From: Boesenbergia rotunda
Lineage: Eukaryota > Streptophyta > Magnoliopsida > Zingiberales > Zingiberaceae
NCBI GenBank assembly: GCA_024364735.1
Contig: JAGFNQ010005219.1
Span: forward strand, 62,001-126,000
Direction of reading: 5' to 3'
DNA: 64,000 nucleotides
A program made the position numbers and the translations under genes. Shown here in pieces: positions 11,229 through 21,610 of this stretch (positions are counted from its first letter, which is position 1; the number at the start of each line of letters is the position of its first letter). The notes beneath the pieces are model-generated. The model ran no database searches and was not told the origin of the DNA. It saw nothing but the letters and a program-made list of their open reading frames with translations.

Positions 11229-14200
11229 TGTAACGCCCGCCTTTTTCCCACACCTTACGGTGTGGCGAGAGGCGGTGTTACGCTAACATACATAGGGCAT
11301 AAGAATATCTTAATGCAGTGGAATAATTTTCTTCTTCTTATACACATGTGTTTACCATGCAACTAATACTTGAATCGTCTATACATGCCTAAATTATCAT
11401 TCATGAACATGGTGACATTGTGACTTAACATATTACCAACATACATAGCATCATGATTTAAACATTCCATAACTTATCCATAAGCATCATAAGTAGCAAG
11501 TAACTTGTCATAAGCATCATAAGTAGTAAGTTATTTCTTAGGCATAACTATCATAAGTTTAGCATAGAACCAAAGGAGGCATTTCAAACATAAGTCATGC
11601 GATAAGTGTAAATAGGAGAATCCTTTGCCATGTCACTGCCACACACATGCTCTTGCCCCTCCTGCTGCTTCTCTTAGTAACCTCTTGCTTGATTTGTTGT
11701 ATAAGAAAAATAAGACTATAAGCACATAGGCTTAGTAAGACCCTTTCCTACTCACGAAAATCCATACGTCACATAAACATAAACCTAATTCTTAAACCAT
11801 ATTTATCGTGGCATAATTCTCGACATCACCATAAGCATAGGCTTACTTATCATGGCATAATTCTTACATGAACATAAGCATAAACATACTTATCATGGCA
11901 TCATTCGTAACATGAACATAAACATAAACATACTTATCATGGCATCATTCTTAACATGAGCATAAACATAAACATACTTATCATGGCATCATTCTTAACA
12001 TGAGCATAAACATAAACATACTTATCATGGTATCATTCTTAATATGAACATAAACATAAACATATTTTTCATGGCATAATGCATAAAATGAATGCATGCG
12101 TGAGTCAAATGCATATATCATAAGGATGCTTAATTTGAAAACCATAGCTATAAATACTTAAACATAATCATAACATCATGGGGGTCACCGGCTTGTACCA
12201 CATACATACATCATATGCGCGCATCCCTAAGTAAATACGAGGTAGCTAATCTCGACCTACTAGGGTAAGGACAGCTACGGTAGTCCTAGAACCGAGGAGT
12301 TCTTAAGGTGCCCATCCCTGTTGGACAGCTTCCGTAGTCCCAGAACCGTGGACAGCTTCGGTAGTCCAGAACCGGGGCGTTCTTAAGGTGCCCATCCCTT
12401 GAACCCTTACTTTGGTCCGGTACAAGCTCATTCATAAAAATAAAATACTTCACATGCTTCATCATTCATAGAACATTCTTAGCATAAACATAATCTTGTT
12501 TCATGAAACTTGACATAAGAATAGGAACAGCTGTGGTAGTTCCAGAACCATGGACAGCTACGATAGTCCAGAACCGAGGCATTCTTAAGGTGCCCATCCC
12601 TTAGCATGACATAAACATACTTGACATTTCATCATTCATACTTAACATCATGATGCCTTAAAGGCATGAACATTCATCATCATTCATTATCTTCATTCAT
12701 AAGGTATGTCATGCATACATCATTTTGTCTTAGAGTCATGATCATCATTTTCATTCATCATCTTCATTCTTAAACATGGCATACGTACATATCATTCATA
12801 AGGCATGACACACATACATATCATTCATAAAACATGGCATACATACATAATTAGCATCTTAATTCATAAAGCTTGCATGATCATGGTACATAGGAAAACA
12901 TGCATAGATCTTTTCATACATGATACATATTCCCTAGGTTCATGGCACATGGTCTAAACATTTATGAATAATCATAGCACATGACCTAACATACAAAGTC
13001 ATGATACATCCTACATGAAGCTAGGATTTTAGGTCACATAAAAATTCTTACAACATACTTAATCATATACATACATCCTAGTAAACCATAACAAGTATCT
13101 TTGAAAACTTAACCCAACCCAAACCCTAAATTACAAGGTTGGCTGAAAGTTCCATAGGAGATGGCTCCATCATTCAATCAACATGAAAGGTTCCATGAGT
13201 AAAAGAAAACTCATACATTACATACAAAACCATAGGGAGCCATTAAACCCCATAATTGGAGCTAACCCTAATTTCCTTGCCCTAGAAATGCTCTTGGCCG
13301 AAACCCTAAAGGCCATAATTCCATGGGAAAAATTCATATAACACACAATTAATATCCATTAGATCATAGAGGAAACATATAAACATGCTTGAAGGGTTGA
13401 ATTTAAACCTAACCATGGGACATAGAGGGTGGTCGAAACCCTAAAGGACTTTAGGGTGCCACAAACTTTCCCTAAATCATAATCTATACCTTACTTATCA
13501 TAATAAAACATTAAGGAGCATGAATAAGAGTTTACATCATCCCAAAGCCCCATTTCCAGCCTTGGCCGAAAACCTAAAGGCCCTACCACATGATTTTCTC
13601 AACTTAGATCTTAAACAAAAGTCCAAATCTTGATAACCATCAAAGAAACAATTATACCACAGGTGAGGGGATCTTACCTTTCTTGATCTTGATTATAAAC
13701 CTTGAATAGAGAAGCCAAAAGAAATTTCCCTTGACCTTAGACTACCCCTATCCCTTGTAGCCTTGTAGAAAGCCCTTAGATCTTGAAGAAGAGGTCTCCT
13801 TGTGAAACTTTTCCAAAGGAGAACCCACCTTGTAGGTTTCGACTAGGAGAAGAAAGAAGAAGGAAGAAGGAGTTTTGGTGGATAAAGAGACAAATGCTTA
13901 AGTGCTAAGTTGTCTCTTCCATTCCTCCCTCTTATATACTAGATGAAGGAGGCAAGTGAAGAGACATGATGCTATGACTCTTCACTTTCTTTAGCCTCAA
14001 CTAAAATCCCTTCCCTTTTCCACTAACACTCCCTTGCTAGGTGAATTGGTTAGTACATCCATGATGGTATACTAGGTCCAAGGTTAAATCCTTGGTGCAT
14101 GCACTTTATTTTTATTTTATTTTATTTTTTTTATTAATTTCAAAAATTCCCCTAAGACTCACCCATAATCATGCTAATATTCCTAATTAAAACACATTTA

Positions 14201-14412
14201 TATTTATATTAAATTCTACCTAAAATCCACTAATAATCATGGTACTAGAAAGCCCATATAAGGCCCATTAGTACTTAGCGTCTCAATTTAAATGGGAAAA
14301 TCATGGATAACTAGGCTAAAGTTCGTACTAGTATCTCTAGGTTCCTCAAAAACTATCTAGACATGATCAATATTTTAAAGAAAATATTGAAAAAATTTTC
14401 CGAGTCGTTACA
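11229..14412 (-). mobile_element. Solo LTR G2 of the gypsy family
   Basis: A 3184-bp LTR with TGTAACGCCCGCC...GAGTCGTTACA ends and a perfect target duplication GCGAC at 11224-11228 and 14413-14417. It belongs to the same family and orientation as G1, and is the reverse complement of the G3 LTRs. It carries the same CATAAACATACTTATCATGGC-type tandem units (about 11870-12090) and the CGGTAGTCC/AGAACCG cluster. It sits within element C and so is younger than C. Confidence 0.93.
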
Positions 14413-14417
14413 GCGAC

Positions 14418-15440
14418 TATTGCAGTGGGAGTTATTTATTTACCTTTAGATAGGAAAATAAAGTTTTGGTTTTAAAAGGATTGTTTTTATGTACCTAACT
14501 TTGGAAAGAACTCTGGTTCAGTTTCTAAAATAATGGATATTCTATTGCTTTTGTTATGAAAAGTGGAATAGAAAGATTATCTGTTTAGGAACATGGATTA
14601 GCAATTTAAGCAATTAGAACCAAAGTCTCCCATGATGCAAATAGTACCTAATAGCTCATCATCTAACCAAAGTAAGAGAAAGGTTCCTTCTGAGATGAAC
14701 CAAACATACCTTTGGTGTCTAAGGCTTGGTCTTATTAACCTTAGTAGGATTCAAAGATTGATAGTCAATGGGCCCTCGGGTTCATTGGTGGTGGGAGACT
14801 TCCCAACCTTTGAATCTTACTTGAAAGGTAAGATGACCAAGAGGCCTTTCAAGGCCGAGGGGTATAGAGCCAAAGATATGTTAGAATCGGTTCATTCTTA
14901 TTTGTGTGGTCCTATGCCTATCTGGGATAGAGGTAGCTTTGAATACTTCGTGAGACGAATATTCAAAGTTATGGATACGTTTACTTGATGGTCGCAAGTC
15001 TAAATTTTGATTGGTTCAAAGAATTCAAGACTGTTGTGGAGAAACATCAAGGTAAAAGTATCAAGTCTCTACGATCGGATCGTGGTGGTTGGTACCCCTT
15101 GGGAAAGTTTAGGACTTACTTATCAGTGGCTAGGATTCAATCCCAATTGACTGCACCCGGTACACCCCAACGGAATGGTGCAGCAGAGCGAAAGAAAAGA
15201 GCTCTTATGGAGAGGGTTAGGACAATGATGAGTTGCTCCGAGTTGCCGGATTCGTTCTGGGGATATGCTCTGGAAACGACAATATACATACTTGATACCA
15301 TCTAGGTCAGTGCCTCCTACTCCCGTAGAAGTGTGGACTGGGCGAAAGCCAAGTCTAAGACATATTCGGACATGGGATAGCTCAGCACATGTAGTGAGAG
15401 GGGATACTGATAAGATTGGAATCTCGTGCGCTTGCTCGTA
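14418..15440 (+). pseudogene. pol: Element C pol remnant (integrase)
   Basis: Continuing after G2, the frame is broken many times. The GAG-pre-integrase region is recognisable (RLGLINLSRI, then SYLKGKMTKRPF) at 14700-14850. The integrase core follows in 14985-15305, with RSDRGG holding the second catalytic Asp and GTPQRNGAAERKKR holding the Glu. A frame shift at about 14985 and a stop at 15303 inactivate it. At about 15440 the coding sequence stops and the C LTR tail begins, so all of reverse transcriptase and RNase H is missing. Confidence 0.75.
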
Positions 15441-15705
15441 GGCGATAATTAATTAACTGGACCCCGACCATAAACACAAAAGTCGGCGATCCACTCGTCG
15501 CCTTTTCCGCGGTCGAATGGTGTAGCAAATTACAAGGCCCGGTCTTTGTGATTGGCCGAGTTGTAATTTGGATCGTTCGATACGGCACGAGATGGTCGTT
15601 GGGAGACGGGTCTCCATTTGGATTAATTTTTAATCCGTAGATATGGAGAGGTCTCTCGGAACGACCAAGTATTCGTTTAGAAAACCCGCCAAGGCATACC
15701 CAACA
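15441..15705 (+). repeat. Element C 3' LTR remnant
   Basis: This matches the last roughly 265 bp of the C LTR (AATTAATTAACTGGACCCCGAC to CCCAACA). It is followed by AGTTT and then B's LTR. AGTTT stands where GGTTC stands at 8796, so it is a mutated copy of the same target site. This LTR has lost its first 1.9 kb together with the end of pol. Confidence 0.8.
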
Positions 15706-15994
15706 AGTTTGACCTAGGTTTCCATTTGGGAAGCCCAAAGTCAGAACCAATATAGCTCAGGCTGTAAATCATGGTTTAATCTATATCATTTATATGCTTA
15801 TTGTGTTTTGGAACTAACCATGGTTGCAGGAACGAAGGGATGAAGGTTTCTACACTCAGGCGCCTCATTGGAGTGAGGCGCCCTACTGGGCTAGGCGCGT
15901 GTGTTGAGACAGGCGCCCCAGTAAAGGGCTATTCCAAGCACTCAAAGCAAACTGCCACGCAAGCCTCTGAATCAGTCATTGAGGCGCATGTGTT
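15706..15994 (+). repeat. Element B 5' LTR, middle piece
   Basis: Continues B's LTR from the C insertion to the D insertion. It includes GGCGCC-centred repeats (15860-15925) also present in A's LTR. It ends in GTGTT (15990-15994), the left target copy of element D. Confidence 0.8.
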
Positions 15995-16997
15995 TGTTGG
16001 AAACCGGATGGCTAGAGAGGGGGGGTGAATATAGCCAATCACTTTCACTTAGACCCAAATTCAATTTCTGCACTTCACTTTGTTAGTAGCACAGCGGAAG
16101 TATGAAAACAGAAAATGCAGAAACGGAAAATGAAGAGAAACAACTACAACTAGCAAGATCGCTAACAAGGAGGGTTTACAAGGTTCGGGGATAACTTGCC
16201 CCTACTCCTTGGCGTGCCCTTAAGGTGGGCGATCCCTTGATCGTCGGCAGATCAAGCCCCGGTTAGCACCGGATATAATGCAACCTCCTTCTCGGTGGAG
16301 AAACCTCTCCACAGCATTTCAATCACAGATAAATGTTTATGCTCAATGAAACAACAAGAAAGATCTTACTCATGCACTCAGCAAAGACAAGAACACAGCA
16401 AGCTTTCCTGAGCTCCACCCAGCGGCGATCTCACGCAAGAAACCCTTCCTCGTGTCTTCCCGCTGTCGGACTCCAAGCTTCTTGTTCTCTCCTTCAAGAG
16501 CTCAAGTAATGGATAGTTGCTTCAAGAATGCAATCGCTTGCTCAAGGTGATGACAACTTCAGGAACACAGCAAGCTAGTTGTGGAGAACACAAGGCGCGG
16601 CAAGAACTTAGTTCACAAACTCTGCTTCCTCGAAGCCTTCTTCCACCCTTTTTGTTTCTCCACTCAGCATCAGGTGACAACATCTCCTGCAGCCTCCAGC
16701 TGCCTCACTGCCAACGCAAGCTACCACTGAGCCCTTCCTGAACTTCCTGAGCTCCCTCAGCCAAGCTCCAGTCTGCAGCTCCGACCGTTGCAACCTGAGA
16801 TGGAAAACGGACAAACCTGCTCCAAGGAAAGCCTCCATTGACTTCTCCTTGAGTGTTTGAATCCTCCCCTATCACCTGCAGCTTAATCAGAGTGTTAGAG
16901 CAGCATATCACACAGTAAATCAAATATCAGAGGTAAGCAGTAGAGAATCGGATATGGTCAGGCGCGATCAGAGCGCCTAACAGTGCAATTTGAATTA

Positions 16998-17600
16998 AAG
17001 TGATCGGTCACCGGACCGATCGGAGAACCTCCTGATCGGTCACCAGACCGATCAGGCTGGGTCCAGACTGATCAGGCTCCATCCTGATCGGTCCCCAACG
17101 CTCGATTAGAAATCGTGATTTCTTTGAAACTCTCCTGGATCGGTCACCAGACCGATCCCAGGTTGTGGATCGATCACCGGACCGATCCACCCCTTTATTG
17201 GGCGATATCTGAGGTTCGCAGTCCAGACCTCCTGATCGATCACCGGACCAATCAGGAATCATCCTGATCGGTCACCAGACCGATCAGGCTGGGTCCAGAC
17301 CGATCAGGCTCCGTCCTATCGATCATAGAAGGAACCTGCGACACTGGACCGTTCTCCCGAACGATCTACACAGTGATCCTGATCGGTCACCAGACCGATC
17401 AGGAGCAGTTCAGCAAGGGAACTCAACCTCACTGTTTGCTCCCTGATCGGTCACCAGACCAATCAGGAGCCAATCAGTGGGTGAAACGAATACTCCCTGA
17501 TCGGTCACCAGACCGATCAGTAATCGCTGGATCGGTCACCAGACCGATCCACGAAGGAGCACCGTGCCAACTCCCTGATCAGTCACCAGACCGATCCAGG
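16998..17600. repeat. Palindrome array in D 3' LTR
   Basis: About eleven dispersed copies of an imperfect palindrome with arms GATCGGT and ACCGATC around a 6-base centre (mostly CACCAG). The outermost bases vary together: most copies have CTGATC with GATCAG, while others (near 17134, 17167 and 17530) have TGGATC with GATCCA. Half-sites such as CAGACCGATCAGG lie between them. The spacing is irregular, 30-100 bp. On the minus strand the array lies in the U3 part of the LTR. Confidence 0.85.
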
Positions 17601-17605
17601 GGCTC

Positions 17606-18030
17606 TAACCACCTTAGCCCTCCAAGGTAAGGGTTTTTCACCTAACCCTCCAAGTTGGGAATTTGCACCTAACCCTCCAAGTTAGGACTTTTCACCTAGC
17701 CCTCCAAGCTAGGACTTTTCACCTAGCCCTCCAAGCTAGGACTTTTCACCCAACTCTTCCGGATTAGGACTTTTCCAAACCTAGCCCTCCAAGCTAGGAC
17801 CTGACCCTCCAAGCCAGGACTTTTTCACCTAATTCTCCAAGATGGGAATTTGCACCTAACCCTCCAAGTTAGGACTTTTCACCTAGCCCTCCAAGCTAGG
17901 ACTTTTCACCCACCTCTTCCAAATTAGGACTTTTCACACACCTAGCCCTCCAAACTAGGATTTTCAACACTTAACCCTCCAGGTTAGGATTTTTCAACAC
18001 CTAGCCCTCCAACCTAGGATTTTCCATACC
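17606..18030. repeat. Hairpin tandem array in D 3' LTR
   Basis: About fifteen units of about 27 bp. Each has a stem-loop core with CCTCCAA in the loop and then a GGACTTTTCA linker. The arms change in step: CCTAGC pairs with GCTAGG (17695-17713), CCTAAC pairs with GTTAGG (17668-17686), and a CTGAC/GCCAG variant occurs near 17805. A few units (ACTCTTCCGGATTAGG type) do not pair well. Confidence 0.8.
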
Positions 18031-18134
18031 ATGTCTGATCCCCGATCAGGACTTAATCATAATCAATAAACATCCACCTAAACTAAAATCGGTGTCAACA
18101 CCAAAACAACAATCAGGGTCAGACTGCATCAACA

Positions 18135-18340
18135 ATCTCTCCATTTTTGTTGTTTGACAACCCGAATTTAAGTTTAGGGATTTTCAATCAATTGCTCAAC
18201 TTTAGAATCATAGGGGAATCCAAATCCTCCCCCTACAACATGATCATCCTAAACTTAACCAACCAACACTCTCCCCCTTTGTCGAACACCGAAAAAGGGG
18301 TCTAGAAGGGCTGTTAAGTTTAAATCATACTCCCCCTCAA
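18135..18340 (-). promoter_or_regulatory. Cluster of polypurine tracts next to D 3' LTR
   Basis: Read on the minus strand, a purine run lies just before the 3' LTR (AATGGAGAGAT at 18135). Three more lie within about 200 bp, near 18226 (GTAGGGGGAGGAT), 18270 (AAAGGGGGAGAG) and 18328 (GAGGGGGAGTAT). The same set is conserved in D2 (43335-43540). These would prime plus-strand DNA synthesis; several tracts in a row is a Sirevirus trait as I recall it. Confidence 0.7.
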
Positions 18341-18724
18341 CCCTAGGGGTATCTCAAAATAACAATTTGATTTTTGATAAGCATATGAATACATATGACA
18401 AAACGATATAGACATGGCAAAACAAGCATATGTATCATTTGAGCATGACATCATAAGCATGAAGATAGCTATGGATCAAATATGTAGATAGTACATCATA
18501 GCATCAATAAGAAGCAACTAAAGTAGCATAAAACATGCATCAAAGTCAGAAGAAATAAGTCATAAAACAACCAGAGTAATCACACGATGCAAGACAGATG
18601 CATCAAAGTCAAGCTACGTGTGGCACAAGGCCACAACAAATAAGTCAAGGGGCATACAGCCCAAAAGTCACACCACTAAACAGTCAAATATGTATAACAT
18701 CAGAAGAGACACTGGCATCCAAAC
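18341..18724 (-). other. 3' untranslated stretch after the env-position gene of D
   Basis: About 380 bp between the stop of the third gene and the polypurine cluster. It is rich in CATA/ATGA repeats and conserved with 43541-43898 of D2. I see no reading frame. Confidence 0.5.
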
Positions 18725-20409
18725 TCAAACGTCAGTGGGGGGGTCGTCATCGTGCATGAGATCATCTATCGTGGCATCAGCAGATCCTGGTGCAGCACTG
18801 CCTGAAGGAGCATCCCCTGGAAATGTATGGTGGCGCCACTCTGCATACCACGTCTGCTGCAATGCCTGGACCCCAGAGACAGTAGACTCTATGCTGGTCA
18901 ATCGGCGATCAAAGGAACGGAAATCCGAGCAGGCCTCATCTCGATGGAGCTCCCTCAAATGAATATCCTCCTGGAGGATCCGATCCAGCTCGGAGATCTG
19001 CCGTCGTAGGTCTGGGTCAGGCTCATAGTCGTACTCGGCGTCAGCAGCAGGAGCCTCATGTAGTGCAGCAGCCTCGGGTGGTGCCTGAAAATATGGTGTT
19101 CCCCCAAGTAGGTCACCAAGTCCTCTCCCATCCTTCCATACTAAGGCCCCATCGCGCTCACGAATAATAATGCCAGATTTCGCAAAAGCCCGCCGTCCAA
19201 GTCGACAATCCTATCTGACCATGGGCACGGTCCTGCCCTTGGTGACATCAACACCAACTGACATAAGCCAGTCAGTGATGACATGACCAAATGGCATGTA
19301 GACCGTGCGACGACTCGGCTCACGATAGGATAGGATGGACTGGAAGATACTCTCCATGATGTCGAAGTCCATCTGGTGATGCATACCGTAGAGCATAAGG
19401 CAGTGGTAGGGTCGGATCTCAGTCAAAGGCTTTGAAGTGATGGGTAAGATGCAATTTGTGATTATCTTGAAAAGGACGTAGTCAACTGGAGCAAGTCGTA
19501 GGGCTGCAAAAGTAGGGAAATCAGGACCCAACTCATCGAGTCCGGCTGAGCAGGGATGGCCAAAGAAGTGCTGATAGATGGAGTCGGGGGTAACATCTAC
19601 AAATGGGGCCAGCAGAGGATCAGGGAGCTCAGGATAGATCGAATAGAGGTTAGGTGATCGTCGACCTCCTAAGTACTCCGCTAAAATCTCATACGAGAAA
19701 TCAAGGTTCTTCTTGCCGACTCGAGTAGTGAACTCGAAGCCCCCTTGAGGACCTTGCTGTAGATTGTTGTAGAATTCTAAGGCTAGGTCGTAATTGATGG
19801 TCCGTTCCAAAGAAAGAAGAAAACCCAGGTTGTAAAACATGACTATGTCCATGACTGATAGACAATGTTCAGTCAGAAATGGAACGTCAATGGATCGGCA
19901 GGGAAGCAGCTTGAAGGTGTGAGATTGATATGCCTGCTCACATGCAGTATTAGGAAAACGAGAACTTGAAGAAGGCTGAGGCCTTATAGAGGGCGCAGAA
20001 GAAGAAGGGGCTTTCCCCTTTGCGCTGCCCTCTATGGGTTCCTTGCCCTTGGAAGATTTTCTAAAGAATCGAATTGATCATGGCACTAGATTAAATCAAT
20101 TGGACAATGTTGATACGAATATAGGTCGAAGCACAACAATTCAAGAGTTGATCATACAAAGAGTAATCACATGAACAAGATCAGACCAATTTGATCAAGA
20201 ACGGTAAGACCCAATCAGAGAATGTAATCAAAACACAATGATCAAAAGAACACATTTTAATCAGAGGTGAAATTGATCAAGGATAAGAGACGGCACAGAT
20301 GGGTCGCGGCGAAAACAAGAGATCACGGCATAAAAATGGTTAGCTTCATAACATAATTTATGAACTGTTTTGAAAGGAAAACTGAGATCAACACTTACTT
20401 AGGTGTCAT
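18725..20409 (-). pseudogene. Element D env-position gene, predicted two-exon gene with one nonsense codon
   Basis: The long open frame on the minus strand runs from about 20086 to 18725 with a single TAG at 19213-19211. In D2 the same codon is CAA, so the TAG is a mutation. No ATG lies near the 5' end of the frame. Proposed structure: exon 1 at 20409-20399 (ATGACACCTAA), donor GTAAGT at 20398-20393, acceptor TTTAG ending at 20061, exon 2 from 20060. This joins in frame. The product would be about 448 residues. The N-terminus is Lys/Ser/Pro-rich, a conserved domain follows at roughly residues 85-300 (landmarks EFTTRVGKKNLDF, ITNCILPITSKPLTEIRP, FGHVITDWLMSVGVDVTKG), and a C-terminal predicted coiled coil and acidic tail follow. 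The domain resembles what databases call putative plant transposon or envelope-like protein; I see no clear signal peptide or transmembrane segment, so envelope function is not supported. The function is unknown. Confidence 0.7.
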
Positions 20410-20700
20410 TTGTGAAGTTCTTGGAGGTTGGAAAAGCAAGCTTGCGCAAAGAGAGACTCGGCGCAGGAGAGATCGCACGGCCCTTCAGCAAGAGAAGACG
20501 TCGCAGAAAGAAGACAGAGCTCGGAAGAACCCCTTAGGACCGCACGCACGCACACGCAAGGGAAGACGAAAGCACTGGGAAGGCTCTCGCACGAAGCAAA
20601 GGTTGCGCGAGGAAGAGGTTTCAGCGCTAGGGTTTGGCAAGGAGAGGTTTTTCGCGAAGTTAATCGGTTTGTGGGTCGGTCCACCAACCGCAATTTAATG
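20410..20700 (-). promoter_or_regulatory. Probable 5' UTR and promoter of the D env-position gene
   Basis: On the minus strand this is a CT-rich leader of about 285 bp with no ATG before the one at 20409. It contains AAACCCTAGCGC (20635-20624), a motif common near plant transcription starts. A TTAAATT stretch (about 20692-20698) may act as a TATA-like element. D2 keeps the same layout at 54942-55260, including CCTAGCGC, although it has gained one upstream ATG. The evidence is positional and by comparison only. Confidence 0.5.
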
Positions 20701-20714
20701 CTATGGAACGGATC

Positions 20715-21082
20715 ACCGTTCGATCTGATAGTGCCCAGACCGATCAGGCTATCACCTGATCGGACTGAACCGAGCCTGATCGATCGGGTGACCGATCAGG
20801 CATGCTCCTAATCGATCGGTTGATCGATCAGGGAGAGATCAGTAGGCTCGGGAGGCTTACTGTGAACCCCCTGATCGGTCTGTGGACCGGTCCCAGCAGG
20901 GTGCCAGATCGGTCCGGGGACCGATCTAGGCTGGCTCAGTAAGGTTGATCAGAATTTCATAAAGTCACTGATGCCCCATTAATCGGTCGGTGGACCGATC
21001 GTTACAGGATGGAGCCAGATCGGTCCGGAGACCGATCAGCCTTATGCCTGATCGGTCTGGTGACCGATCAGGGTTCCTGAAA
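20715..21082. repeat. Palindrome array upstream of the D env-position gene
   Basis: About seven copies of the same palindrome family as in the LTR, with arms GATCGGT/ACCGATC and centres such as CTGGTG, CCGGGG or CGGTGG. The outer bases covary: AGATC with GATCT at 20906-20927, and CTGATC with GATCAG near 21056. The array is placed directly upstream of the proposed promoter of the third gene. D2 has the counterpart at 55285-55695. Confidence 0.8.
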
Positions 21083-21610
21083 CTCCCTGATACGATCTGA
21101 AATGTGCAGTTTCAGATTTTCAGATATTTTTCCAACGAGATCTGATGAAGTTTATCAAACATGGACATGATCTCATGACTAAAGTTGATTCCTAAACAAG
21201 AATCAAAAGTCCTTATAGGTTCAACAATCACTTTGATCCATCCAAATGGAGTCAAACTCAATCAACAATCATTCAAGCCATTTCAACTAAGTTTGTATCA
21301 AATTCAGGTTTCCAATCAAGTTGCCTTGATTGGAATGTCCAAGTGTGATCATGGAGCCAAATACACATGTGTTATGCATTGGTTTTCCCCACACTTGGTC
21401 ACCGAAGTGATTATTATCTCGTCAACTTAATTTCTTAAGGGGTGCATTGACATTTTGAGAAATTTAGTTGATCCTAACATCTCACCCCATATCTAGCAAA
21501 CAAAAACGTTTTGTTAAACCTTATAGTTTGTGTGAGATGTCCCCAAAGTCACCCAATTGTTTCCCAACAATTTCGAAATAATCATGAAGGGTTTGAAAGC
21601 ATTTTGAAAT
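21083..21610 (-). other. Non-coding stretch between D RNase H and the palindrome array
   Basis: About 530 bp with no coding signal. It is conserved with 55696-56257 of D2, including AACCAATGCATAACACATGT, so it is part of the family rather than an insertion. Confidence 0.6.

Larger units (their letters stand above)
15995..18134 (-). repeat. Element D 3' LTR
   Basis: On the minus strand it starts TGTTGATGCAG at 18134 and ends TTCCAACA at 15995. In LTR order it holds a hairpin tandem array (about 18030-17606), a palindrome array (about 17600-16998), then promoter and R/U5 sequence. It is about 95% or more identical by eye to the right LTR at 26170-28313. Small open frames inside (for example 16517-16741) recur in the other LTR simply because the LTRs are copies. 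Confidence 0.92.

Noticed and set aside
16517..16741. A 74-codon frame repeated almost unchanged at 26695-26919
   Set aside because: The two places are the same position in the two D LTRs. There is no sign of a protein family.
16998..17600. Regularly repeated palindromes resembling a CRISPR array
   Set aside because: Spacing is irregular, spacers are themselves repeated family sequence, and the setting is a plant LTR with no cas genes.
18725..19852. Calling the third gene a true envelope protein
   Set aside because: No clear signal peptide, transmembrane anchor or fusion-type segment is visible. Only its position and resemblance to plant envelope-like or transposon proteins support the name.
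20406..20693. A 95-codon minus-strand frame upstream of the env-position gene
   Set aside because: It starts at TTG rather than ATG, is not conserved as a frame in D2, and overlaps the proposed 5' UTR.
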